A stretch of 64,000 bases of DNA from Pseudonocardia benzenivorans CB1190 (GTDB lineage Bacteria > Actinomycetota > Actinomycetes > Mycobacteriales > Pseudonocardiaceae). A model generated the notes under the pieces. It did not search any database and was not told where the DNA came from. It worked only from the letters and a program-made list of their open reading frames with translations. Every line of letters begins with the position of its first letter. Positions within the stretch are counted from its first letter, which is position 1. This document shows positions 34,085-43,701 of this stretch, piece after piece. A program made the translations under genes and the position numbers. The stretch is from the NCBI RefSeq assembly GCF_000196675.2, contig NC_015312.1, positions 4,340,001-4,404,000 on the forward strand. Direction: 5' to 3'.

Positions 34085-36310
34085 ATGTCAGTCGAGCAGT
34101 CCCCCGAGCACGAGCCGAGCGAGATCACCTACGCCGAGCACTACCATCCGGCGCGCCCACGCAGCCTCCGCCATCGCGCCCGGGTGAAGAGCCCGGTCCC
34201 CCGCCGCTCGGTCACCCAGGACGGCGAGCCCACCGGCACCAACCCGGCGTACGTGTCGTGGCTGCTGTCGCAGTCGATGCTGGCCGACGCCAACGAGATC
34301 GCCCGCCAGTTCTCCGGTTCCGGGACGATGTGGCAGAACCCCTTCGCCAACCCGGGACCGCGGCAGGCCGTCGAGACGGCATCGGTGTGGTTCACCGCCT
34401 ACCCGCTGTCGCTGATCACCCGGCCCGACGAGTCGTTCCTCGCGGCACTGGCCGACGAGGACCTCTGGAAGGCGTTCTCCGACATCGGGATCGAGGGCGT
34501 GCACACCGGCCCGGTGAAGCGCGCGGGCGGCATCACCGGCTGGCGGACCACCCCGAGCGTCGACGGCCACTTCGACCGGATGAGCACCGAGATCGACCCC
34601 GCCTTCGGCACCGAGGCCGAGTTCCGGGCCATGTGCGGCATGGCGACCTGGCACGGCGGCACGATCATCGACGACATCGTCCCCGGTCACACCGGCAAGG
34701 GCGCCGATTTCCGGCTCGCCGAGATGAAGTACGGCGACTACCCCGGCATCTACCACATGGTGGAGATCGAGCCCGAGGACTGGAACCTGCTTCCCGAGGT
34801 GCCCCCCGGCCGCGACTCGGTCAACCTCGACGCGGCCACCGAGGAACGGCTCGAGAAGTCGGGCTACATCATCGGCAGGCTGCAGCGGGTGATCTTCTTC
34901 GCCGAGGGCGTCAAGGAGACGAACTGGAGTGCGACGGCCCCGGTCGTCGGGGTCGACGGCGTTCAGCGGCGCTGGGTCTACCTGCACTACTTCAAGGACG
35001 GCCAGCCGTCGGTCAACTGGCTCGACCCGTCCTTCGCCGGCATGCGGCTGGTGATCGGCGACGCCCTCCACTCGCTGGCCGACCTCGGCTCCGGCGCGCT
35101 CCGCCTCGATGCCAACGGCTTCCTCGGCGTCGAGAAGTCGACGGAGGGGCTCCCCGCCTGGTCGGAGGGGCATCCGCTGTCGCAGGCGGCGAACCACCTG
35201 ATCGGCAGCATGGTCCGCAAGCTGGGCGGTTTCACCTTCCAGGAGCTCAACCTCACGATCGACGACATCAAGCAGACGTCGGAGGCCGGGGCGGACCTGT
35301 CCTACGACTTCGTCAACCGGCCCGCCTACCACCACGCGCTGGCCACCGGGGACAGCGAGTTCCTGCGGCTGACGCTGCGCACGTCGCTCGACCTGGGCGT
35401 CGACCCGGCCGCGCTGGTGCACGCGCTGCAGAACCACGACGAGCTGACCTACGAGCTGCTGCACTGGTCCACGGGCCACCGCGACGACCTCTACCCGTTC
35501 CGCGGCGCGCCGACGCCGGGCGAGGAGATCGCCGAGGCCGTCCGCGCCGACCTCGTGGCCGCCCTGACCGGGCCCGAGCACCCGTACAACCTGATCTTCA
35601 CGACGAACGGCATCGCCTGCACCACCACGTCGGCGATCGCGGCCATCCTGGGCGTGCCCCGGCTCGACGGCATCGACGACGCCGTGCGCGCCCGGATCAT
35701 GCGCGCGCACCTGCTGCTCGCCATGTTCAACGCGCTCCAGCCCGGCGTCTTCGCGCTGTCGGGCTGGGATCTGTGCGGCATCCTGACGCTGCCGCCGTCG
35801 GAGGTCACGGCGCTGCTCGACCACGGCGACACCCGGTGGATCAACCGCGGCGCGCACGACCTGATGGGCGCCGACCCGGGTGCGACGCGCAGCCTCGCGG
35901 GGATGCCGCGCGGCCGCAGCCTCTACGGCACGCTGCCCGAGCAGCTCGCCGACGAGACGAGCTTCGCCCGTCAGCTGCAGGCGATCCTCGCGGTCCGCCG
36001 CCGCTACGGCATCGCGACGAGCGAGCAGATCGACGTCCCCGACGTCTCGCACCGCGGCACCCTCGTGCTGGTCCACCGGCTCGCCGAGGCCGGGACGCTG
36101 CACGTCGGCGTCCTGAACTTCGCCAACGAGGACGTCACCGCGACCGTCCGCTCGGAGCACCTGCTGCCGGGTTCGGTCGTCACCGACATGTTCACCGACC
36201 GCGAGGTCGGCGTCGTCGACGACCTGCTCGGGTTCACCATCGACCTCGAGCCGCACCAGGGACACTCGCTGCTGGTCACGGCCCCGCCGCCGGAGGAGGT
36301 GCGGCCATGA
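34085..36310 (+). CDS. GH13 glycoside hydrolase, trehalose synthase/alpha-amylase-like
   Basis: 741 residues. GH13 blocks in order: region [14 protein letters not shown], region [16 protein letters not shown] with the nucleophile aspartate near residue 346, region [15 protein letters not shown] with the acid/base glutamate, and region [14 protein letters not shown] with the transition-state aspartate; a C-terminal beta domain ends the protein. The architecture resembles maltose alpha-D-glucosyltransferase (TreS-like) enzymes, and the N-terminal 65 residues are extra. No signal peptide, so it is intracellular. It overlaps the next gene by ATGA. Precise reaction (trehalose-maltose isomerisation or another alpha-glucan step) is inferred only. 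Confidence 0.78.
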   Translation: MSVEQSPEHEPSEITYAEHYHPARPRSLRHRARVKSPVPRRSVTQDGEPTGTNPAYVSWLLSQSMLADANEIARQFSGSGTMWQNPFANPGPRQAVETASVWFTAYPLSLITRPDESFLAALADEDLWKAFSDIGIEGVHTGPVKRAGGITGWRTTPSVDGHFDRMSTEIDPAFGTEAEFRAMCGMATWHGGTIIDDIVPGHTGKGADFRLAEMKYGDYPGIYHMVEIEPEDWNLLPEVPPGRDSVNLDAATEERLEKSGYIIGRLQRVIFFAEGVKETNWSATAPVVGVDGVQRRWVYLHYFKDGQPSVNWLDPSFAGMRLVIGDALHSLADLGSGALRLDANGFLGVEKSTEGLPAWSEGHPLSQAANHLIGSMVRKLGGFTFQELNLTIDDIKQTSEAGADLSYDFVNRPAYHHALATGDSEFLRLTLRTSLDLGVDPAALVHALQNHDELTYELLHWSTGHRDDLYPFRGAPTPGEEIAEAVRADLVAALTGPEHPYNLIFTTNGIACTTTSAIAAILGVPRLDGIDDAVRARIMRAHLLLAMFNALQPGVFALSGWDLCGILTLPPSEVTALLDHGDTRWINRGAHDLMGADPGATRSLAGMPRGRSLYGTLPEQLADETSFARQLQAILAVRRRYGIATSEQIDVPDVSHRGTLVLVHRLAEAGTLHVGVLNFANEDVTATVRSEHLLPGSVVTDMFTDREVGVVDDLLGFTIDLEPHQGHSLLVTAPPPEEVRP

Positions 36311-36726
36311 CGGTCCCCGACGACATCGCGGCGGTGAACCGCCGTGTCATCGAGCAGTTCCGCGCGGGCGGCGAGATCGAGGGGATGCACCGCGAGGCGC
36401 TGCTCCTGCTGACGACGACCGGGCGCCGCTCGGGCCGCAGCCACACCTCGCCGATGATGTTCCACCGCGACGGCGAGCGGCTGCTGGTCGTCGCCTCGAA
36501 CATCGGGGCGCCGCGCCATCCCGACTGGTACGCCAACCTCGTGGCCGACCCGGAGGTCACCGTCGAGGTCGGTGACGAGACCTACGACGCCCTCGCGACC
36601 CCGCTGACCGGCGACGACCGCGCCGCGACATGGGCGATGCTCAAGCAGACCTACCCGTTCTTCGCCGACCACGAGGGCCGGACGACGCGCGAGATCCCGG
36701 TCGTCGCACTGACCCGCAGGTCGTAG
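36307..36726 (+). CDS. Deazaflavin (F420)-dependent nitroreductase/quinone reductase
   Basis: 139 residues, ATG in the ATGA overlap with the GH13 gene. Split-barrel flavin fold of the Ddn family: [42 protein letters not shown] core (short pieces LTTTGRRSG and [15 protein letters not shown] are the hallmarks), then [15 protein letters not shown] and a final [13 protein letters not shown]. These proteins use F420H2 to reduce quinones or nitroimidazoles. Cotranscription with a glucan enzyme is unexpected and may be incidental. Confidence 0.85.
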   Translation: MTVPDDIAAVNRRVIEQFRAGGEIEGMHREALLLLTTTGRRSGRSHTSPMMFHRDGERLLVVASNIGAPRHPDWYANLVADPEVTVEVGDETYDALATPLTGDDRAATWAMLKQTYPFFADHEGRTTREIPVVALTRRS

Positions 36727-36810
36727 TGCGCCGCCGCATCCGCTGACGGTCGACGCGCGCACGACCCGGCACGCCGTGCGTGGCGCCCCCGGCGCGCGAT
36801 CGGGTCGCGG

Positions 36811-39093
36811 TCAGATCCGCGTGGTGCGGGTGACCGCGACCAGCTCGCTGGTGTGGCTGCCCGCGACCGCGACGTCGGGCGGGCGCGGGGTGAAGCCCGG
36901 GAGCCCGGCGAGCCCGTCGCTGCCGTCCAGCACGTCGAGGTCGACCGGTCCCGGCGCGGCCAGCTCCAGCCGCAGTTCCAGGCCCTCGGGCGGCGGCGCG
37001 TGGAAGATCAGGTCGAGCGACCCGTCCCGCACCCCGACGGGGGCGCCCGCCACCGTCGCGGCCCGCACGGCCGGCCCGTTCGCGGTGCGGAGCGCGATCA
37101 GCCGGACCGGCCGCTGGGGGACGACCCGCACGGTGACCGTCCGCCCCGCGTCGCCGGCGACGTCCGACACGACGTCCACCCTCGCGGCGGGCAGGTCCGC
37201 CGTCGGCGCGGCGCCGGTCCAGAACAGGCCCGACATGCCGAGCAGCTGCGGGACCAGCTCGCGCCGGTCGACGTAGCGGGCCGTCCAGGTGCCCGGCCGC
37301 GTCTGCTCGCTGACCCACCGCGCCTGCCCGGTGTCGGCGTCGAGGGAGTACATGAGCTGCGACGGGACGGGGTGCTGGGCGTCGGGCCGGTCGGCGACGA
37401 GCCCGGCGGCCCCGAGCGCCACCACGACGACGAACGCGGCCGGGCCCTGCCAGCCGGCCCGCCGGCCCAGCAGCGGGTCGAGCAGCGGCAGCAGTGTCGG
37501 CGTGGCCAGCACCAGCACGAACGCCGGCACCGCGGCGACCGGCATGCCGAGCGCCGGGAAGAACAGCACCGCCGTCGGGACCAGGACGACGACGCCGACG
37601 CATGCCGCCACCGTCGCCGCCGCCACCCCGACGCCGGTGCGCCCCACCGCGACCGCGACGAGCACGCACACCGCCCCGACGAGCGCCGGCAACGTCGCGA
37701 GGTACGAGCCGCCGGGCGCGAGCGAGGCCAGCGCGATGCCCAGCGCCGCGAGCCAGGCCAGCCCGCCGACCGTCAGCGCCGTCGCCCCGACCGCCTTGCG
37801 CAGCAGCGCGAACCAGGTCAGCACGACGGCCGCGACGAGCACGACGACCGCCCAGCGGTACCACGTCGGATTCCAGACGTCGCCGCTGACGTCGGCGTAG
37901 TCCGGGCGGAGCGCCACCAGCAGCAGCCACCCGCCCTGCGCGAGCAACGGCGCGACCAGCAGCGGCACGACGGCCGCGACCAGGCCGACGAGCAGCCGCG
38001 GGACGCTCGCCGCCCGGCGCAGTCGCGCGACGACGGCCAGCGCGAGCACCGCGACGGCCGCCAGGACCGCGAGCGGCCACACCGCCGATCCGGGGTAACG
38101 CACCAGCCGGTCGAGCACCGGGAAGTACGTCGCGTCCTGCGCCGCGGGCGTGGACAGTTCGCGCAGGTCCTGCCCGCCGAACGCCCGCGCGAGCGCGACG
38201 GTGTCGTCGAGGTGGGCCTGCAGGCTCCCCCGGTCCATCCGTGACGGGGTGTCCTGCGGCGAGTGGTAGGCCGCGACCCCGTCGATGTAGGCGGAGTTGA
38301 GACCGGTGAAGCGGCCGGAGTCGCGGAAGGGACTGAAGTCGGTGTCGTTGGGCAGGATGCGGTAGACCTCGACGGCGAAGCTCGTCGTGACCGGATGCGG
38401 CACCGCGTCGGCGTAGACGTCGAGGAGCCGCGCGTTGCCGCGGGTGGTCTCGAACATGATCGCCGGGCCACCTGTCCCCCGGGCCTCCACGTTGAGCACC
38501 ACTCCACCTTGCGCCGCAACGGGATCGGAGGCGACGAACGCCTCCGCCCCGCACAGGCAGGCCTCCTCGGCGTCGGTGAACAGCAGCACGACGTCGTTGC
38601 GCAGCGGGGTCGTGCGCAGCACGCGCGCCGACTCCAGCAGCGTCGACACCCCGGCGCCGTCGTCGTTGGCGCCCGGACCGACCTGCACCGAGTCGTAGTG
38701 CGCGACGAGCAGGACCCGGCCGCGCCCGGCCTGCGGTGCCGTGCCGGGAAGCGTCGCCACGACGTTGCGCACCCGCGCCGCCTGCACCGGGTCGCCGGGG
38801 TGCACGCCGACGGCGTCCTGCACGCGCGCGTCGATCCCGAGTCCGCGCAGCGTGTCCAGGATGTAGGTGCGCACCCCGTCGGCGGCCGCCGAGCCCGCGA
38901 CGTGGGTCTGCGCGCCGATGCGCTCGACGTGCGCGAACGCCGCGGCGGCCGACGGCTCGCCGGCGGGGACGTCGGTGCGCGGCGACGGCGGCGACACCGA
39001 CAGCACGGCCACGACGGTGACGACGAGGACGATCAGCCACGCGGCGGCGACCGCCACCGGCCGGGGCGGCGGGGTGATCGTCGGCGACCGCAC
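36811..39093 (-). CDS. M28-family zinc peptidase with membrane domain
   Basis: 760 residues from GTG 39093. TM1 at about residues 12-32, then an extracytoplasmic M28 domain: LVAHYDSVQVGPGANDDGAGVS gives the first His and bridging Asp, FTDAEEACLCGAEAF the Glu pair, NVEARGTGGP the Asp/Glu position, and YHSPQDTPSRMD the last His. From about 325 there are some eight transmembrane segments followed by a soluble beta-rich C-terminal domain. This fused peptidase/membrane form resembles Fxna-like and actinobacterial membrane M28 proteins. Substrate unknown; it is probably an aminopeptidase facing outward. Confidence 0.82.
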   Translation of the reverse strand: MRSPTITPPPRPVAVAAAWLIVLVVTVVAVLSVSPPSPRTDVPAGEPSAAAAFAHVERIGAQTHVAGSAAADGVRTYILDTLRGLGIDARVQDAVGVHPGDPVQAARVRNVVATLPGTAPQAGRGRVLLVAHYDSVQVGPGANDDGAGVSTLLESARVLRTTPLRNDVVLLFTDAEEACLCGAEAFVASDPVAAQGGVVLNVEARGTGGPAIMFETTRGNARLLDVYADAVPHPVTTSFAVEVYRILPNDTDFSPFRDSGRFTGLNSAYIDGVAAYHSPQDTPSRMDRGSLQAHLDDTVALARAFGGQDLRELSTPAAQDATYFPVLDRLVRYPGSAVWPLAVLAAVAVLALAVVARLRRAASVPRLLVGLVAAVVPLLVAPLLAQGGWLLLVALRPDYADVSGDVWNPTWYRWAVVVLVAAVVLTWFALLRKAVGATALTVGGLAWLAALGIALASLAPGGSYLATLPALVGAVCVLVAVAVGRTGVGVAAATVAACVGVVVLVPTAVLFFPALGMPVAAVPAFVLVLATPTLLPLLDPLLGRRAGWQGPAAFVVVVALGAAGLVADRPDAQHPVPSQLMYSLDADTGQARWVSEQTRPGTWTARYVDRRELVPQLLGMSGLFWTGAAPTADLPAARVDVVSDVAGDAGRTVTVRVVPQRPVRLIALRTANGPAVRAATVAGAPVGVRDGSLDLIFHAPPPEGLELRLELAAPGPVDLDVLDGSDGLAGLPGFTPRPPDVAVAGSHTSELVAVTRTTRI

Positions 39094-39145
39094 GCGTGCA
39101 GTCTGCCCGACCCGCGCGCAGCGCCCGGCCCGGACACGCTCGCGC

Positions 39146-42100
39146 TCAGGAGGCCGCGACCCCGGCGATGCGGAACGTCTCGGCCGGCATCGGCCGGCGC
39201 AGCCGCCAGGTGATCGCGATCGGCCGCTCGCCGCGGTGGCTCTCGATGTCGACCTGGCCGAGGCACAGGAAGGGCGCGCCCGGCCCGAGGTCGTCGGAGG
39301 GCGCGTCGCGGGTGAACAGCACGACGCGGGTGGCCCGCTCCCGGTGGTGGACGTAGCGCTGCCCGGTGTCCGAGCGCAGCGACGTGGCGTTCTGCGACTC
39401 CCAGTGGAAGACCTCCGGGCTGACGGCGAAGTCGCGGTACATCGTGCTCGGCGAGAAGTCGCGCTCCGTCTTGCGGAGGTTGACCAGCAGCGCGTCCGTG
39501 GCGTGCTCCGGCGCCCACACCACACCCGTCGCGTGCCCGGATGCCTTGCGGGCCGTGCCCGCCCAGTCGAGCGCCGCCAGGATCTCCTCGCGCCGGTAGT
39601 GCGCGTGGCTCGCCAGCGGGATGTGCGTGAGGCCCTCGCCCAGTGAGCGGGGAAGGTGGCGCGCGGTGTCGAGCGTGTACGCGACGAGTTCCGCGATCTC
39701 CGCGCACACCGCCGGATGCCGGCGCAGGTGCGCGAGGCCCTGGTCGTAGCCGGTGAACCCGTTGCGGTTGGGCCAGAGCTGGAAGAACAGCATCCGGGCG
39801 AGCCGCTGCTCCCGCTCGGTCAGCTCGTGGTAGCCGGGCCCTGACGGGTCGGCCAGCGCGGTGTAGACCTGCGCGCGTTCGGGATCGTCGACGTGGCTGA
39901 GCGTGGCCATCCTGCGGAGCAGGGCGTCCTCGTCCGGGCCCGGGGGCAGGGTCGGCAGGCCCGCGTCGCGGCGCAGCGCGGTCCAGGAACCCTTGTCCCG
40001 GTACACGTCGGCCGGTTCGCGGTCGGCGGCACGCAGGTAGCCCGCGAGCGCCAGATCGCCGTGCGAGCGGATGTCGGCGACCAGGTCCCGACGGCGCAAC
40101 CGCAGCCTGCGGCGGACGTTGTCGAGCACGATCTGCTGCGCGACGCGGTCGAGGACGAGCGCCGAACCGGACGGCAGGAACGGGAAGGACTGCTCGATGT
40201 CCTCGGCCAGGCCACGACGGCTGCTGCCGGTCAGCGCGCGGTAGCGGACGTCGAAGCGGAACTCCCGGCGCTGCTGACCGATGAAGTCCAGTGCGGTGAG
40301 CACGGCCTTGCCGGGGGCTCGCCGCAGCCCACGGCCCAGCTGCTGCAGGAAGACGGTCGCGCTCTGCGTCGGGCGCAGCATGAGGATCGTGTCGACCTCC
40401 GGCAGGTCGAGGCCCTCGTTGAAGAGGTCGACGGTGAACAGGCAGTTCACCTCGCGGGCCGCCAGCCGGCGCAGGGCCCGCGCCCGGTCGGCGGCCGGGG
40501 TGCGGCCGCTCACGGCGAGGCTCGCGATCCCGGCCCTGGTGAACACCTCGGCCATGTACTCGGCGTGCTCGACCGAGACGCAGAAGCCCAGTGCCCGCAT
40601 GGCCTGCACGTCGGTGACCTTGTCGCGGGTCTCGCGGACGACCTTCGCCGCGCGGGCGTCGTTGCCGGTGTAGAGGGCGTCGAGCGCGGCCGCGTCGTAT
40701 CCGCCGCGCTTCCACTCCACACCGCTGAGGTCGACGTCGTCGGCGATGCCGAAGTAGTGGAACGGGACCAGCAGGTCGTCGGCGAGCGCGTCCCACAGGC
40801 GCAGCTCGGCGGCGCAGCGGCCGCCGAACTGGTCGCGGACGTCGGCGCCGTCGGCGCGCTCGGGCGTCGCCGTCAGGCCCAGCAGCTCCCGCGGGGTCAG
40901 GTGCGCGAGCAGCCGCCGGTAACCGGCGGCCTCGGCGTGGTGGAACTCGTCGACGACGACCACGTCGAAGTGGTCCGGCGGGATGCGCTCGACGCCGTAG
41001 GCCCCGAGCGCCTGCACGCTCGCGAAGACGTGGTTCCACCGCTCGGGACGCTCGCCGCCGACGTAGTGCTCACCGAAGGCCCCATCGGCCAGCACCGCCC
41101 GGTAGGTGCGGCGGGACTGGTCGAGGATCTCCTTGCGGTGCGCGACGAACAGCAGCCGGGCCCTGGGCAGCGTGCGCCGCAGCCGGGCGTAGTCCAGCGC
41201 CGCGACGACCGTCTTGCCGGTCCCGGTGGCCGCGACCACGAGGTTGCGGTGCCGGCCGTGGACCTCCCGCTCGGTGTCGAGCGCCTCCAGGATCTGGGAC
41301 TGGTGCGGCAGCGGGCGCACCTCGAGGCCCGTGGGCGTCCGGTCGGCCGACGGTGTCCGCGCGCGCCCGAGTGCGTCGGCGAGGCGCGCGGCGTCGTCGG
41401 CGTTGTCCGGGTCGTAGGGGACGAACGCCGGGTCGGCCCAGTAGGTGTCGAACGTGCTGGTGAACTTCCGGATCAGGTCCGGTGTCGCGACGGCGGAGAG
41501 CCGGACGTTCCACTCCAGCCCGTCGACGAGGGCCGACCGCGACAGGTTGCTGCTGCCGACGAAGGCGGTGTCGAAGCCGGTCCCGCGGCGGAAGAGCCAG
41601 GCCTTCGCGTGCAGCCGGGTGGTCGCCGACGCGTAGTTGATCCGCACGGTGGCACCGAACCGACGGACGAGCTCGTCGACGGCGCGCTGCTCGGTCGCGC
41701 CCATGTAGGTCGTGGTGATGACCCTCAGCGCGACGCCGCGGTCCCGGAGCACGCCGAGCTCGTCGTGCAGCAGCCGCAGCCCCGGCCACCGGATGAAGGC
41801 GCACAGCAGGTCGACCGCGTCGGCCGAGGTCAGTTCCGAGCGCAGCTCGGCCGACAGCGACGGTTCGCCGGGGGTGTTCGTCATCAACGCCGCCGCCGAC
41901 AGCGACGTCCTGGGCCGTACCAGGCGGTGCACGCCCGGGGCGATCTCGCGGCTCAGGACGACGAGCTGCTCGATCCTCCCGTCCAGGTCCTCGCCTGCTG
42001 CGGCGATGCGCGTCAGCACCTCGTTGGTCAGGGCGATCCGCCGCTCCGGGTCGGTCTCGGACTCCAGCACCCTCCGGAACGCGACGGCGACGTGGCGGGC

Positions 42101-42232
42101 GAGCACGTGCGGCTGGTCGGCCTCCTCGACGTCGGCGAAGTGCGGGACGAGGTGGGGGTGGCCGGCGAGCGTGGCATCGAGACCGGATGTGCGCAGCCGC
42201 TCGTAGACGCCCTCGGGCAGCGGTTCGGTCAC
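39146..42232 (-). CDS. PLD-SF2 helicase-DUF3427 protein
   Basis: 1,028 residues from GTG 42232. Residues about 125-255 are a phospholipase-D-like domain with one HKD-type motif, RLHAKAWLFRRG, and FVGSSNLSRSAL. Then an SF2 helicase: motif I ATGTGKT near 338, motif II VVVDEFHHAEA (DEFH rather than DEAD/DEAH), motif III LLGLTATPERADG and motif VI QQLGRGLRRAPGK. The C-terminal 350 residues fit DUF3427. This trio is widespread in bacteria and is suspected to act on foreign or damaged DNA. It is a single gene with no restriction or methylase partner here. Nuclease activity of the PLD domain is plausible, since one HKD copy would need dimerisation. Confidence 0.85.
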   Translation of the reverse strand: MTEPLPEGVYERLRTSGLDATLAGHPHLVPHFADVEEADQPHVLARHVAVAFRRVLESETDPERRIALTNEVLTRIAAAGEDLDGRIEQLVVLSREIAPGVHRLVRPRTSLSAAALMTNTPGEPSLSAELRSELTSADAVDLLCAFIRWPGLRLLHDELGVLRDRGVALRVITTTYMGATEQRAVDELVRRFGATVRINYASATTRLHAKAWLFRRGTGFDTAFVGSSNLSRSALVDGLEWNVRLSAVATPDLIRKFTSTFDTYWADPAFVPYDPDNADDAARLADALGRARTPSADRTPTGLEVRPLPHQSQILEALDTEREVHGRHRNLVVAATGTGKTVVAALDYARLRRTLPRARLLFVAHRKEILDQSRRTYRAVLADGAFGEHYVGGERPERWNHVFASVQALGAYGVERIPPDHFDVVVVDEFHHAEAAGYRRLLAHLTPRELLGLTATPERADGADVRDQFGGRCAAELRLWDALADDLLVPFHYFGIADDVDLSGVEWKRGGYDAAALDALYTGNDARAAKVVRETRDKVTDVQAMRALGFCVSVEHAEYMAEVFTRAGIASLAVSGRTPAADRARALRRLAAREVNCLFTVDLFNEGLDLPEVDTILMLRPTQSATVFLQQLGRGLRRAPGKAVLTALDFIGQQRREFRFDVRYRALTGSSRRGLAEDIEQSFPFLPSGSALVLDRVAQQIVLDNVRRRLRLRRRDLVADIRSHGDLALAGYLRAADREPADVYRDKGSWTALRRDAGLPTLPPGPDEDALLRRMATLSHVDDPERAQVYTALADPSGPGYHELTEREQRLARMLFFQLWPNRNGFTGYDQGLAHLRRHPAVCAEIAELVAYTLDTARHLPRSLGEGLTHIPLASHAHYRREEILAALDWAGTARKASGHATGVVWAPEHATDALLVNLRKTERDFSPSTMYRDFAVSPEVFHWESQNATSLRSDTGQRYVHHRERATRVVLFTRDAPSDDLGPGAPFLCLGQVDIESHRGERPIAITWRLRRPMPAETFRIAGVAAS

Positions 42233-42380
42233 GAACGACGATCCTGACGGGTCACTGTCGCCCCTCCGCTGGTCCGGACGCCCGCGTCACAGTAGCGCGT
42301 GACGATCTTCGTCCGGCCCCAGCCGCCACCCGTTCGAGGTCACCCGACGGTGCCAGTTCCCGGTCCGGCGTCACTCCTGG

Positions 42381-42968
42381 TCAGGAGGAGGTGGCACGCA
42401 TCCGGCGACGTGCTCGCGCCGCGCGGAGGTTGGCGACGTTGCCGCAGCTGCGGACGTCGTGCCAGGCACCGCTGTTGTTGGGCGAGCGGTCGTAGAAGGT
42501 GCCGGGGCAGGCCTCGTTGCGGCAGGTCTTGACCCGGCGCCAGGTGTCGAGCTCCCGGGCCCGGTGGAGCTCCAGCAGCACCGCCCCGGCGACCAGCTCC
42601 CAGCCGCGGCCCACCGGCTCGAGCAGCAGCGCGCCGTCCGCGCCGCGGGCCGAGCGCACCGAGAGCCCGAGCAGGGCGTCCGGAACGGGGGCACCCGGCG
42701 CGCGCACGGCGACGACGAGCTGGTCGCGCAGGGTGCGGAGCTGCTCGACGTCGGCCCTCGTGAGCCGCGCCCGGCGCCGCGCCTGCCCGGCCGCGAGCGC
42801 CCAGGCCTCGAGCGCCTCGTCGGCCCACGCCTGGGCCTGCGCCACGGTGGAGAGGAGGTCCGGCGAGGGCGGTCGGCGCGCCGAACGGGTGTTGAGCAGA
42901 TCCTGGATCAGCGCCAGCCCGCCAGGGGCGACGACGAGCTCGAAGCGTTCGGTAGCCGGCCAGCCCAC
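42381..42968 (-). CDS. CGNR zinc-finger (ABATE) regulator
   Basis: 195 residues. N-terminal ABATE-type domain (ALIQDLLNTR...), C-terminal zinc finger CRNEACPGTFYDRSPNNS followed by RSCGNVANLRAARAR, corresponding to the CGNR box although the final Arg is Val. These proteins are putative stress-responsive DNA-binding regulators. It is transcribed divergently from the NTF2/metallo-beta-lactamase operon, which it may control; the spacer holds two palindromes. Confidence 0.85.
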   Translation of the reverse strand: MGWPATERFELVVAPGGLALIQDLLNTRSARRPPSPDLLSTVAQAQAWADEALEAWALAAGQARRRARLTRADVEQLRTLRDQLVVAVRAPGAPVPDALLGLSVRSARGADGALLLEPVGRGWELVAGAVLLELHRARELDTWRRVKTCRNEACPGTFYDRSPNNSGAWHDVRSCGNVANLRAARARRRMRATSS

Positions 42969-42983
42969 ATCTGCACTGTAGCC

Positions 42984-42994
42984 GTGTCGGACAC
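42984..42994. promoter_or_regulatory. Palindrome GTGTC-G-GACAC
   Basis: An 11-base perfect palindrome 16 bases upstream of the CGNR gene start, in the expected promoter/operator zone of that minus-strand gene. Confidence 0.4.
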
Positions 42995-43087
42995 AGGCAG
43001 CAGCCCGTCGGGTGCGTCACGGGGGCATGACCGGGCGGCCGCTGCGGCGCGACCCGCCCCAGCCCGTTACGGCGCTCACCTCGCGTA

Positions 43088-43116
43088 GACATAGGCAAAG
43101 TCGTTGTGATTATGTC
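43088..43116. promoter_or_regulatory. Inverted repeat GACATA-N17-TATGTC
   Basis: Half sites at 43088-43093 and 43111-43116 flank an AT-rich stretch about 90 bases before the NTF2-like gene. The local base composition stands out from the surrounding sequence. It may be the promoter with an operator for the operon. Confidence 0.4.
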
Positions 43117-43196
43117 GTCGAGGCGAGCGCCGGCCGGCCCGGCGCGGCCGGACACATCGTCCGGCCCCGCGCCCACGACGAGGAGGGTGTACCGCG

Positions 43197-43637
43197 ATGG
43201 CTGCAGGGACGGGCGGGACCGGGGGCGACACGGTCGCCGCCGGCTGGTCGAAGGCGTTCGAGGACAGGACGAAGGCCGCCTTCGGCGGCACCTTCGCGAG
43301 CGACGTCGTGCTCGAGGCCGCCACGCTCCACGAGCCCGTCGTCGGGCTGGAGGCGGTCCGGTCGGTCATGGCCGCGGCGAGCGGAATCTACGGCGAGCTG
43401 GTCTTCACCGACCCCGTCACCTCGGCCGCGAGGACGTTCCTGGAGTGGCGCGCCACGGCGGCCGACAGCGGGACGGAGTACCGGGGCGTCACCGTGCTCA
43501 CCGCGAACGCCGACGGCGCGATCGAGCACATCGCCATCCACCACCGCCCGCTCGGCAGCGCCCTGCAGTTCTCCGCCGAGCTGGGCCGCCGCCTCGACGG
43601 CGTCGTCCCGGCGAAGCACTTCTTCCAGGAAGCCTGA
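43197..43637 (+). CDS. NTF2-like (SnoaL/nuclear transport factor 2) protein
   Basis: 146 residues, ATG preceded by GAGGAGGG. Cone-shaped NTF2-like fold inferred from the pattern WSKAFEDRTKAAFGGTFASDVVLEAATLHEPVVG, then TFLEWRATAADSGTEYRGVTVLT and DGAIEHIAIHHRPL. Such proteins are small isomerases, cyclases or ligand-binding partners. It leads an apparent operon with two metallo-beta-lactamase-fold hydrolases, 64 bases upstream of the first. Confidence 0.75.
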   Translation: MAAGTGGTGGDTVAAGWSKAFEDRTKAAFGGTFASDVVLEAATLHEPVVGLEAVRSVMAAASGIYGELVFTDPVTSAARTFLEWRATAADSGTEYRGVTVLTANADGAIEHIAIHHRPLGSALQFSAELGRRLDGVVPAKHFFQEA

Positions 43638-43701
43638 GCTCTTCCCGGACCCCGAGCCGCCCGGCCCGGGCCCGACCGAACCTCCGCGAAGGAGCGATTC
43701 C

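Noticed and set aside
34088..36265. 725-codon minus-strand frame opposite the GH13 gene
   Set aside because: Antisense image of the GH13 coding sequence with no recognisable domain.
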